This document shows positions 1-7,363 of a stretch of DNA of 7,880 nt, in pieces. The stretch covers positions 1-7,880 of the forward strand of contig DTVC01000030.1 of assembly GCA_012963775.1 (NCBI GenBank), in the 5' to 3' direction. How positions within the stretch are numbered: position 1 is the stretch's first letter; every line of letters begins with the position of its first letter. A model generated the notes under the pieces. That model was not told where the DNA came from. It ran no database searches and saw nothing but the letters and a program-made list of their open reading frames with translations. The position numbers and the translations under genes are program-made. The stretch comes from Candidatus Pelagibacter sp. GTDB lineage: Bacteria; Pseudomonadota; Alphaproteobacteria; Pelagibacterales; Pelagibacteraceae.

Positions 1-509
1 AACTTCAATCAATATTAACCGAAGGTAGATCTAAAATTGAAATTGAAACACAAGAAATTGCCCAGAGTCTTTTAGATGAGTATGAATCTGGGATACAGAT
101 CACACAAGTACAAACTCAAAAAGCTGACCCACCAGATCAAGTAATTGATGCATTTCGTGATGTGCAAGCAGCAAGAGCAGATATGGAACGTGCAAAAAAT
201 GAAGCTCAAGCTTATCAGAACGATGTCATACCAAGGGCGCGAGGAGAAGCAGCAAAAATTTTACAGCAGGCCGAAGCATACAAAAAACAAGTTGTTGCAA
301 AAGCCGAAGGAGAAGCAAGTAGATTTCTTGCAATTTATAAAGAATACAGCAATGCAAAACGAGTTACTAAAGAGAGAATGTATCTTGAGACAATGGAAAA
401 AGTTTTAGCAGCCGTTGATAAAGTAATTATAGAGAAAAATGCAAGCACAGGAGTAGTACCATATTTAGCATTGCCAGAAATTAAAAAGAAGGCAAAGGTA
501 ACAGAATAA
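1..509 (+). CDS. hflK: HflK, FtsH-modulating SPFH membrane protein, C-terminal part (5' end outside window)
   Basis: The open frame enters from the left edge (first full codon at 3) and gives 168 residues before TAA at 507-509. HflK proteins are usually about 350-420 residues, so this is roughly the last 40%. Visible are the end of the SPFH/Band 7 domain (EYESGIQITQVQTQKADPP, then a VIDAFRDVQAARADMERA helix), a long charged Ala/Glu/Lys/Gln-rich segment expected to be coiled coil (RARGEAAKILQQAEAYKKQ onward), and the terminal helix ERMYLETMEKVLAAVDKVII typical of HflK. In E. coli HflK pairs with HflC in a large membrane complex around FtsH and modulates its proteolysis. The stop overlaps the hflC start by one base (TAATG), indicating coupled translation and matched stoichiometry. 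The family call is secure. The N-terminal membrane anchor cannot be seen here. Confidence 0.93.
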   Translation, partial: LQSILTEGRSKIEIETQEIAQSLLDEYESGIQITQVQTQKADPPDQVIDAFRDVQAARADMERAKNEAQAYQNDVIPRARGEAAKILQQAEAYKKQVVAKAEGEASRFLAIYKEYSNAKRVTKERMYLETMEKVLAAVDKVIIEKNASTGVVPYLALPEIKKKAKVTE

Positions 510-1381
510 TGAAAGCTGGAAAAATTTTATTAGTAATTATAATCGCTATCGGAGCATTGGCTTTCTTTTCAATATTTTTTGTAAAAGAAATAAACCAAGC
601 AATTGTTTTACAATTTGGTGACCCAAAAAGAATAATCACTACACCGGGTCTTCAATTTAAAATTCCTTTTGTTCAGAATGTTGTGTTTTTAGATCGAAGA
701 ATATTAAGTTTAGATCCTGCGCCAGAAGAAGTTATTGCATCTGACCAAAAACGTTTAATTGTTGATGCATTTGCAAGATTTAAAATTGTAGATCCTTTAA
801 AGTTTTATATTTCAGTTGGCAATGAAAGAGTTGCAAGATCAAGACTGGCTACTATTATAAATTCGAGATTAAGAAGCGTTTTAGGTAAACAAAGTCTTGC
901 AACTTTGTTATCTAAAGATAGGGCTAAACAAATGGCTTTAATTCAAGAAGGCGTAAATAACGAAGCAGAAAAATTTGGTATAAAAATTATTGATGTAAGA
1001 ATTAAAAGAGCCGATCTTCCCCAAGCAAATAGTGAAGCAATCTTTAGAAGAATGCAAACAGAAAGAGAAAGAGAAGCAAAAGAATTTAGAGCAAGAGGCG
1101 CTGAGATGGCAGTTACAATTACTTCAACTGCTGATAAAGAAGTAACTGTAATTTTAGCAAATGCAGATAAACAATCTGAGATTATGAAGGGAGAGGGGGA
1201 CGGTCTGAGAAATAAAATATTCGCAGATGCCTTCGGTCAAGATCCTGATTTTTTTGCATTCTATAGAGCAATGCAAGCTTATGAAACAGCTCTAATTGGT
1301 GGTGAGACGTCTTTAATAATGTCTCCAGATAGTGAATTTTTTAAATTTTTTGGTAATATAAAAATTAATACAAATCAATAA
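509..1381 (+). CDS. hflC: HflC, FtsH-modulating SPFH/Band 7 membrane protein
   Basis: The protein has 290 residues, normal for HflC. It has a short basic N-terminus, one transmembrane helix (about residues 5-25) and then the SPFH/Band 7 domain starting at EINQAIVLQFGDPKRI, with the typical PGLQFKIPFVQNVVFLDRRI strand region and the DVRIKRADLP motif. A charged helical region (MQTEREREAKEFRARGAE) and a C-terminal FFAFYRAMQAYETAL helix follow, as in other HflC proteins. With HflK it forms a complex that modulates FtsH. The start at 509 is set by the one-base overlap with the hflK stop. A weak Shine-Dalgarno-like AAAGG lies at 494-498, so translation may depend partly on ribosomes finishing hflK. 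The next gene starts 9 nt after the stop. No abnormal residues or breaks were noticed. Confidence 0.95.
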   Translation: MKAGKILLVIIIAIGALAFFSIFFVKEINQAIVLQFGDPKRIITTPGLQFKIPFVQNVVFLDRRILSLDPAPEEVIASDQKRLIVDAFARFKIVDPLKFYISVGNERVARSRLATIINSRLRSVLGKQSLATLLSKDRAKQMALIQEGVNNEAEKFGIKIIDVRIKRADLPQANSEAIFRRMQTEREREAKEFRARGAEMAVTITSTADKEVTVILANADKQSEIMKGEGDGLRNKIFADAFGQDPDFFAFYRAMQAYETALIGGETSLIMSPDSEFFKFFGNIKINTNQ

Positions 1382-1390
1382 ATTTGGCTC

Positions 1391-1585
1391 ATGAGAGAAC
1401 TGATCCTAGCGCTTGGTCTTTTCTTTTTTATTGAGGGTGTTTTATATGCCTTATTTCCATCAAAAATGAAAAATATGTTAGAAAAAATTAAAACTATAAA
1501 TGAAAGCCAGTTAAGAATAGGTGGATTAGTTTTTACAGTAATTGGATTTTTAATAATTTGGTACATGAAAAGATATGGGATCTAG
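1391..1585 (+). CDS. DUF2065 family (YjeT-like) small membrane protein
   Basis: The protein has 64 residues and two hydrophobic segments, about 3-22 (LILALGLFFFIEGVLYALFP) and 43-59 (IGGLVFTVIGFLIIWYM), joined by a Lys-rich loop. The pattern of a helix with EG, a Pro at the helix end, a KM-rich loop, LR.GG and a second helix matches DUF2065. That family includes E. coli YjeT, which also lies directly after hflC. Its biochemical function is not known to me. Conserved linkage to hflKC suggests a role with the HflKC/FtsH complex, but that is inference. The start lies 9 nt after the hflC stop with no evident Shine-Dalgarno sequence. The 3' end overlaps degP by 11 nt. An antisense open frame over the same bases has no family resemblance and was discarded. 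Confidence 0.85.
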   Translation: MRELILALGLFFFIEGVLYALFPSKMKNMLEKIKTINESQLRIGGLVFTVIGFLIIWYMKRYGI

Positions 1586-2984
1586 AGTTTTAAAATTAAT
1601 AACAGTTATTTTCATATTCACAAATTTTTCCATATTTAGTAATGCAAAAGACGTACCATCCTCTTTTGCAGATTTAGCTGAAAAACTAATGCCTTCAGTT
1701 GTTAATATTTCAACAACTCAAACAGTGACAACCAATAAAAACCCATTTCCATTCCAATTTCCTCCAGGATCACGTTTAGAGGATATGTTTAAAGAATTTG
1801 GAGTTCCAGAGACAAGAAAAGCCATGGCACTTGGATCTGGATTTATTATTGATGCAAAAGGTATTGTTGTGACTAATAATCATGTCATTAAAGGCGCAGA
1901 AGATATATTGGTTAGAGTTAATGGCGGTAAAGAATATAAAGTAACCATCATTGGCAGTGATCCACTTTCAGATATTGCAGTATTAAAGATGGAGACAAAA
2001 GATAAATTCATTCCTGTAAAATTTGGAGACTCTGATAAAGCAAGAATTGGGGATTGGGTTATTGCAATCGGTAATCCTTTTGGTTTAGGTGGAACCGTTA
2101 CATCTGGAATTATTTCAGCAAGAAACAGAAGCATTGGTCTTTCTAGATATGAAGATTTCATTCAAACTGACGCGTCAATCAACCAAGGAAATTCTGGCGG
2201 ACCATTGTTTAATATGGATGGAGATGTAATTGGAATCAATACTGCAATACTTAGTCCGACTGGAGCAAGTAGTGGGATTGGTTTTGCAATTCCATCAAAT
2301 AGTGCAAAAAGAGTAATTGATCAATTAATTGAATTTGGTGAAACAAAAAGAGGTTGGTTAGGCGTTAGAATCCAATTTGTAACAAAAGAAATTGCAGATG
2401 CTGAAAAATTAGATAAGCCGAAAGGTGCGCTTGTTTCTAATGTTGCAGAAGGAAGCCCATCAGATAAAGCTGGAATTTTACCAGGAGATATAATTTTAGA
2501 ATTTAAAGGAACTTTAATTAATAAGATGCAAGAATTACCTTTAATTGTTGCCCAAACAGATGTTGGCGAAACTGTAGAAGTTAAAGTGTGGCGCAATAGT
2601 AAAGAATTAATAAAAAAAATTACACTTGGTAGACTTGAAACATCAGAAGATTTTAAAGCAGAAAAGAAACTTGAAAAACCTAAAACCTTAGAAATTGTAG
2701 GATTAAAAATTACTGTTAGAGCTTTAACTAATGAGGATATTCAAAATAGAAAATTACCTAGTGATACAACCGGTGTGGTTATTATAGATATTGAAAATGA
2801 TAGTCCAGTAAATTATTTAAATATTAACAATATAATTATAGAAGCGCAGAAAAAGAAAATAAAAACAATTGGTGATTTACAAAAAATTGTAAAAACTGCT
2901 TTAACAAGTTCAGAAAAAACAATTTTAGTTGTAATTTACAATAATCAAAACCAAAGACGATATATTGGTGTTAAATTAGACTAG
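1575..2984 (+). CDS. degP: DegP/DegQ (Do/HtrA) family periplasmic serine protease
   Basis: The protein has 469 residues, usual for Do-type HtrA proteases. Residues 1-24 look like a Sec signal peptide (basic start, hydrophobic core, SNA before the probable cut at Ala24), so the mature enzyme should act in the periplasm. The trypsin-like domain carries the full catalytic triad: His103 in TNNHVI, Asp133 in SDIAVLK and Ser207 in QGNSGGPL. A Pro/Phe-rich insertion at about 55-75 is in the position of the regulatory LA loop. PDZ1 spans about 257-350 (GWLGVRIQ, then SPSDKAGILPGDIILEF). A second PDZ-like region at about 373-465 is degenerate. The role is degradation and possibly chaperoning of misfolded envelope proteins. 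The start overlaps the DUF2065 gene by 11 nt, and miaA begins 3 nt after the stop. DegP versus DegQ naming is not settled by sequence alone. Confidence 0.93.
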   Translation: MGSRVLKLITVIFIFTNFSIFSNAKDVPSSFADLAEKLMPSVVNISTTQTVTTNKNPFPFQFPPGSRLEDMFKEFGVPETRKAMALGSGFIIDAKGIVVTNNHVIKGAEDILVRVNGGKEYKVTIIGSDPLSDIAVLKMETKDKFIPVKFGDSDKARIGDWVIAIGNPFGLGGTVTSGIISARNRSIGLSRYEDFIQTDASINQGNSGGPLFNMDGDVIGINTAILSPTGASSGIGFAIPSNSAKRVIDQLIEFGETKRGWLGVRIQFVTKEIADAEKLDKPKGALVSNVAEGSPSDKAGILPGDIILEFKGTLINKMQELPLIVAQTDVGETVEVKVWRNSKELIKKITLGRLETSEDFKAEKKLEKPKTLEIVGLKITVRALTNEDIQNRKLPSDTTGVVIIDIENDSPVNYLNINNIIIEAQKKKIKTIGDLQKIVKTALTSSEKTILVVIYNNQNQRRYIGVKLD

Positions 2985-2987
2985 TTA

Positions 2988-3896
2988 ATGGACCTTAAGT
3001 CCAAAATAATCTTAATTGCAGGCCCAACAGCTTCTGGAAAATCAGAATTTGCAATTAAAGTAGCAAAAATAATTAATGGGGAAATTATTAACGCTGATAG
3101 CATGCAGGTTTATAAGCAGCTTCAAATTTTAACTGCTAGGCCCAACAAAATAGATCAAAAAAAAATTAAACACCATCTTTACGGTTTTCAAAGTGTAACA
3201 AAAAAATTTTCAACTGGAGCATGGTTAAAGCTTGCTGTAAAAAAAATAAAAGAAATAGAAAAAAAAAACAAAACACCAATCCTAGTAGGTGGAACTGGTT
3301 TGTATTTTAAAGCTCTCACTGATGGGCTAGTTAAAATGCCAAATATTCCATTAAAGATAAGAAACGAGATAAGAACACTTCAAAAAAAACTAGGACAAAA
3401 AAATTTTTATAATAAATTAATAAAGTTAGATCCATTGATTAAGAATCTTATAGATTCAAATGATTCTCAACGAACAATTAGAGCATATGAAATTATAAAA
3501 TATACTAAAATTTCTATGACCAAATGGTTTCAAAGAACAAAAATTTTATTTGATCAAGATAGATTTATAAAATTTTATATTGATTTTCCTCGAACAGAAT
3601 TAATTGAAAGAATTAATAAAAGAGTACATCAAATGTTTGAAAGAGGAGCAATTAAAGAGGTTAAGAAATTTAATAGATTAAAAATCAAAAAAGAAAATAG
3701 CGCTAATAAAATTATAGGTATTATGGAAATAACCAATTACTTACATGGCAAGAGCAGTTTGAACGAAACAAAAGAGCAAATAGTGGTAAAAACAAGACAA
3801 TACGCCAAAAGACAAACCACTTGGGCTAGAGGCCAGATGATGTCTTGGCAAAAAATTGAACATAAAAATCAAATTTTAGCTTTAAAAAAAATTTGA
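2988..3896 (+). CDS. miaA: tRNA dimethylallyltransferase (tRNA A37 isopentenyltransferase)
   Basis: The protein has 302 residues, a normal length for MiaA. The P-loop is GPTASGKS at residues 12-19, followed by DSMQVYK (37-43) with the catalytic Asp37 region, HHLYGF (62-67), and GGTGLYFKAL (101-110) of the transferase core. Near the end TRQYAKRQTTWAR matches the conserved MiaA signature usually seen as TRQxAKRQxTWxR. The enzyme transfers a dimethylallyl group from DMAPP to N6 of A37 in tRNAs reading codons that start with U, and acts in the cytosol. The ATG follows the degP stop by 3 nt and shows no Shine-Dalgarno sequence, so it probably ends the hflKC-degP transcript. The gene is very A-rich and contains runs of nine (3157-3165) and ten (3259-3268) adenines, but the frame stays open through both. 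Confidence 0.95.
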   Translation: MDLKSKIILIAGPTASGKSEFAIKVAKIINGEIINADSMQVYKQLQILTARPNKIDQKKIKHHLYGFQSVTKKFSTGAWLKLAVKKIKEIEKKNKTPILVGGTGLYFKALTDGLVKMPNIPLKIRNEIRTLQKKLGQKNFYNKLIKLDPLIKNLIDSNDSQRTIRAYEIIKYTKISMTKWFQRTKILFDQDRFIKFYIDFPRTELIERINKRVHQMFERGAIKEVKKFNRLKIKKENSANKIIGIMEITNYLHGKSSLNETKEQIVVKTRQYAKRQTTWARGQMMSWQKIEHKNQILALKKI

Positions 3897-3913
3897 ATTA
3901 TCTTCAGTAAAAC

Positions 3914-3944
3914 TTGACCTATTAATACAATTTCAGCTAAATTG
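3914..3944 (+). promoter_or_regulatory. Putative ilvB promoter/operator with inverted repeat
   Basis: This lies in the 53-nt spacer between miaA and ilvB, the largest gap in the first half of the window. TTGACC at 3914-3919 matches five of six bases of a sigma-70 -35 box. TAAATT (3938-3943) or CTAAAT (3937-3942), 17-18 nt further on, could be a weak -10 box. A competing choice is TACAAT at 3926-3931, which has a poor -35 partner. A perfect 6-bp inverted repeat, CAATTT-CAGCT-AAATTG, occupies 3928-3944 and covers the likely -10 region, a common place for an operator. The segment from 3916 onward resembles the one upstream of leuA (20 of 28 aligned bases). Promoter activity and any regulator are inferred. 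Confidence 0.5.
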
Positions 3945-3949
3945 CTTAA

Positions 3950-5716
3950 ATGTCAAAATTGTACTCAGGCGCTGAAATTGTTTTTAAATGTTTAGAAGAC
4001 CAAGGAGTGAAAATTGTATTTGGTTATCCAGGTGGAGCAGTTTTACCAATATATGATGAACTAAAAAATCATAAATTTGTAAAGCATATCTTAGTTCGAC
4101 ACGAACAGGGGGCAGGACATGCAGCCGAAGGTTATGCAAGATCGTCAGGCAAACCTGGAGTACTTCTTGTTACATCGGGCCCGGGTGCAACAAATGCTGT
4201 AACAGCTTTAACAGATGCATACATGGATTCAATTCCTTTAGTTTGTATAACTGGACAAGTTCCTACACATTTAATTGGAACTGATGCTTTTCAAGAATGC
4301 GATACAACTGGAATAACAAGACCGTGTACAAAACATAATTGGTTAGTAAAAAATATTAAAGATTTAGGAAAAACGATTCATAAAGCCTTCGAAATTGCAA
4401 CAACAGGAAGACCCGGTCCTGTCTTGGTGGATATTCCTAAAGATGTTCAATTTCAAAAAACAAGTTACACAAAATACAAAAAACAAAAAAAATTAAATGG
4501 AAAAAAACATAACCATTTTTCACAAAAAGATATTGATGAATTAATAAAATTAATGAGCAAATCATCAAAACCAATTTTCTATACAGGAGGCGGTGTTGTA
4601 AATTCTGGCCCAAAAGCAAGCGCGCTTTTAAGAGAACTTGTTAACACAACGGGTTTTCCAATTACATCCACATTGCAAGGACTTGGAGCTTATCCAGGTG
4701 AAGATAATCAATTTTTGGGCATGCTTGGTATGCACGGATCTTATGAAGCAAACAATGCAATGCATGACTGTGATTTGATGATTAATATTGGTGCTCGGTT
4801 TGACGATAGAATAACGGGAAAGATTGATGAGTTTTCACCAAAATCAAAGAAAGTTCATATTGATATTGATCCCTCTTCAATAAATAAAATTGTTAAAGTT
4901 AATTTAGCAATCGTAGGCGATGTTGCAGAAGTTATAACTTCTACAATTAAGACTATAAAAAAAGTAAAACCTAACTTTGCGAAATCAAACAAACAAAAAA
5001 TTTCTAAATGGTGGGAAAAAATTGAAAAATGGCGATCTATAAGGTCTTTTGACTTTGTTAATAGTACAGAGTTAATAAAACCTCAGTATGCTGTTCAAAG
5101 ACTTTACGAACTAACAAAAAATAAAGATACATACATAACAACTGAAGTTGGTCAGCATCAAATGTGGGCTGCCCAACATTACAAGTTTGATAAACCTAAT
5201 CGATGGATGACATCTGGTGGTTTGGGTACCATGGGTTATGGTTTGCCGGCTGCTGTTGGAGTTCAGGTAGCACACCCAAATAAATTAGTTATTGATATTG
5301 CTGGCGAAGCATCCGTATTAATGACTATGCAAGAAATGTCTACGGCTGTTCAATATAGTTTGCCGATCAAAATATTTATTTTAAACAATGAATACATGGG
5401 AATGGTTCGACAATGGCAAGAATTACTTCATGATAAAAATTATTCTGAAAGTTATACAGCAGCATTACCTGATTTTGTTAAGTTAGCAGAAGCTTATGGA
5501 TGTGTTGGAATAAGAGCCACCAAACCTGAAGAATTAGATGATAAAATTATTGAAATGATTAACACAGATAGACCAGTAATTTTTGATTGTGTGGTTGATA
5601 AAGAAGAAAATTGTTTTCCTATGATTCCATCAGGAAAGCCACATAATCAAATGCTTTTAGGACCAAAAGATCAAAAAGAAAATAAAATAACTAAGAAAGG
5701 GAAAACTTTAGTTTAA
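3950..5716 (+). CDS. ilvB: Acetolactate synthase, catalytic (large) subunit
   Basis: The enzyme has 588 residues and depends on thiamine diphosphate and FAD. It joins two pyruvates to acetolactate, or pyruvate and 2-ketobutyrate to acetohydroxybutyrate, the first common step of valine, leucine and isoleucine synthesis. The N-terminal ThDP-binding domain (about 1-170) has GYPGGAVLPIYDEL and catalytic Glu52 in RHEQGAGHAAEGYAR. The central domain (about 190-330) has GARFDDRITG. The C-terminal ThDP domain (about 375-560) has GLGTMGYGLPAA, the metal motif GEAS (452-455) ending at NN 479-480, and MGMVRQWQELL. The usual motif is GDG or GDA, so Glu453 is a conservative change. An in-frame TAA directly before the ATG (3947-3949) fixes 3950 as the most upstream possible start. 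No Shine-Dalgarno sequence is present. The stop overlaps ilvH in TAATG. ilvI would be an equally valid symbol. Confidence 0.96.
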   Translation: MSKLYSGAEIVFKCLEDQGVKIVFGYPGGAVLPIYDELKNHKFVKHILVRHEQGAGHAAEGYARSSGKPGVLLVTSGPGATNAVTALTDAYMDSIPLVCITGQVPTHLIGTDAFQECDTTGITRPCTKHNWLVKNIKDLGKTIHKAFEIATTGRPGPVLVDIPKDVQFQKTSYTKYKKQKKLNGKKHNHFSQKDIDELIKLMSKSSKPIFYTGGGVVNSGPKASALLRELVNTTGFPITSTLQGLGAYPGEDNQFLGMLGMHGSYEANNAMHDCDLMINIGARFDDRITGKIDEFSPKSKKVHIDIDPSSINKIVKVNLAIVGDVAEVITSTIKTIKKVKPNFAKSNKQKISKWWEKIEKWRSIRSFDFVNSTELIKPQYAVQRLYELTKNKDTYITTEVGQHQMWAAQHYKFDKPNRWMTSGGLGTMGYGLPAAVGVQVAHPNKLVIDIAGEASVLMTMQEMSTAVQYSLPIKIFILNNEYMGMVRQWQELLHDKNYSESYTAALPDFVKLAEAYGCVGIRATKPEELDDKIIEMINTDRPVIFDCVVDKEENCFPMIPSGKPHNQMLLGPKDQKENKITKKGKTLV

Positions 5717-6264
5717 TGACTAAATCAAGATCAGCTTATAGTGTTCCAGGTAAACAAGGAAAATTTGATACTCATATAATTGTGGTGTGGGTAGATAATG
5801 AAGCGGGAGTTTTGGCTAGAGTAGCAGGTTTATTCTCAAGCAGAGGATATAGCATTGAATCTTTGGCGGTAGCTGAAGTTGATCCAAAATTAAACATATC
5901 TAGAATTACAATTGTCACTACAGGAACACCTCAAGTTATAGAACAAATTAAACTGCAATTAAAAAAGCTTGTACCAGTTCACAAAGTTGCAGATTTTAAA
6001 AGAGAAGATAAAAATGTAATTTTTAAAGAAATGGCCTTATTTAAATTAGTAGGAAACAATTCAAAAAGAGAAAAGGCTTTAAAAGCTTGTAAAAAGTATA
6101 ATGGTGTAATATTGGACAAAACAAATAAATCTGTTGTAATTCAAATTACTGCTTTAAGAAGAGAAATAGATGCGATGTCCAAGAATTTAAAAAAGTACGG
6201 CCTTGTGAGTATATCAAGAACAGGAGCTGTTGCTATGACAAGAGGATCAGAAGTATTTAAATAA
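5716..6264 (+). CDS. ilvH: Acetolactate synthase, regulatory (small) subunit
   Basis: The protein has 182 residues. An ACT domain (about 19-95) begins HIIVVWVDNEAGVLARVAGLFSSRGYSIESLAV, the characteristic small-subunit sequence. An ALS small-subunit C-terminal domain follows (about 100-175) and closes with SRTGAVAMTRGSEVFK, close to the E. coli IlvH ending. The subunit activates the IlvB catalytic subunit and usually gives feedback inhibition by valine bound between ACT domains. Asn28 and Gly31 match valine-site residues Asn11 and Gly14 of E. coli IlvH, while Ser46 replaces Asn29. About 17 extra N-terminal residues precede the ACT domain compared with E. coli. The start is set by the one-base overlap with ilvB (TAATG), which implies coupled translation. 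It may also be named ilvN. Confidence 0.95.
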   Translation: MTKSRSAYSVPGKQGKFDTHIIVVWVDNEAGVLARVAGLFSSRGYSIESLAVAEVDPKLNISRITIVTTGTPQVIEQIKLQLKKLVPVHKVADFKREDKNVIFKEMALFKLVGNNSKREKALKACKKYNGVILDKTNKSVVIQITALRREIDAMSKNLKKYGLVSISRTGAVAMTRGSEVFK

Positions 6265-7328
<1,064 letters not shown>

Positions 7329-7350
7329 GTATTTATTTTGCAATCTCAAC

Positions 7351-7356
7351 GAGAGG
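7351..7356 (+). promoter_or_regulatory. Ribosome binding site of leuA
   Basis: GAGAGG lies 7 nt before the ATG at 7364 and only 4 nt before the ATG at 7361. Normal spacing favours 7364, though the tandem ATGs may both be used. The in-frame ATG at 7388 has no such site upstream. Confidence 0.55.
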
Positions 7357-7363
7357 CTGTATG

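Noticed and set aside
145..408. 87-residue open frame inside hflK
   Set aside because: It lies out of frame with the clear HflK reading, has no recognisable domain, and reflects stop-poor overlap with a conserved gene.
1375..1566. 63-residue minus-strand open frame opposite the DUF2065 gene
   Set aside because: The plus strand encodes a recognisable family in a consistent operon. The antisense frame shows no motif or ribosome site.
1880..2596. Two minus-strand open frames (93 and 91 residues) opposite degP
   Set aside because: They mirror the protease and PDZ1 coding sequence and have no features of their own.
4437..4619. 60-residue minus-strand open frame opposite ilvB
   Set aside because: Its hydrophobic run is the complement of Lys-rich codons in IlvB, not evidence of a membrane protein.
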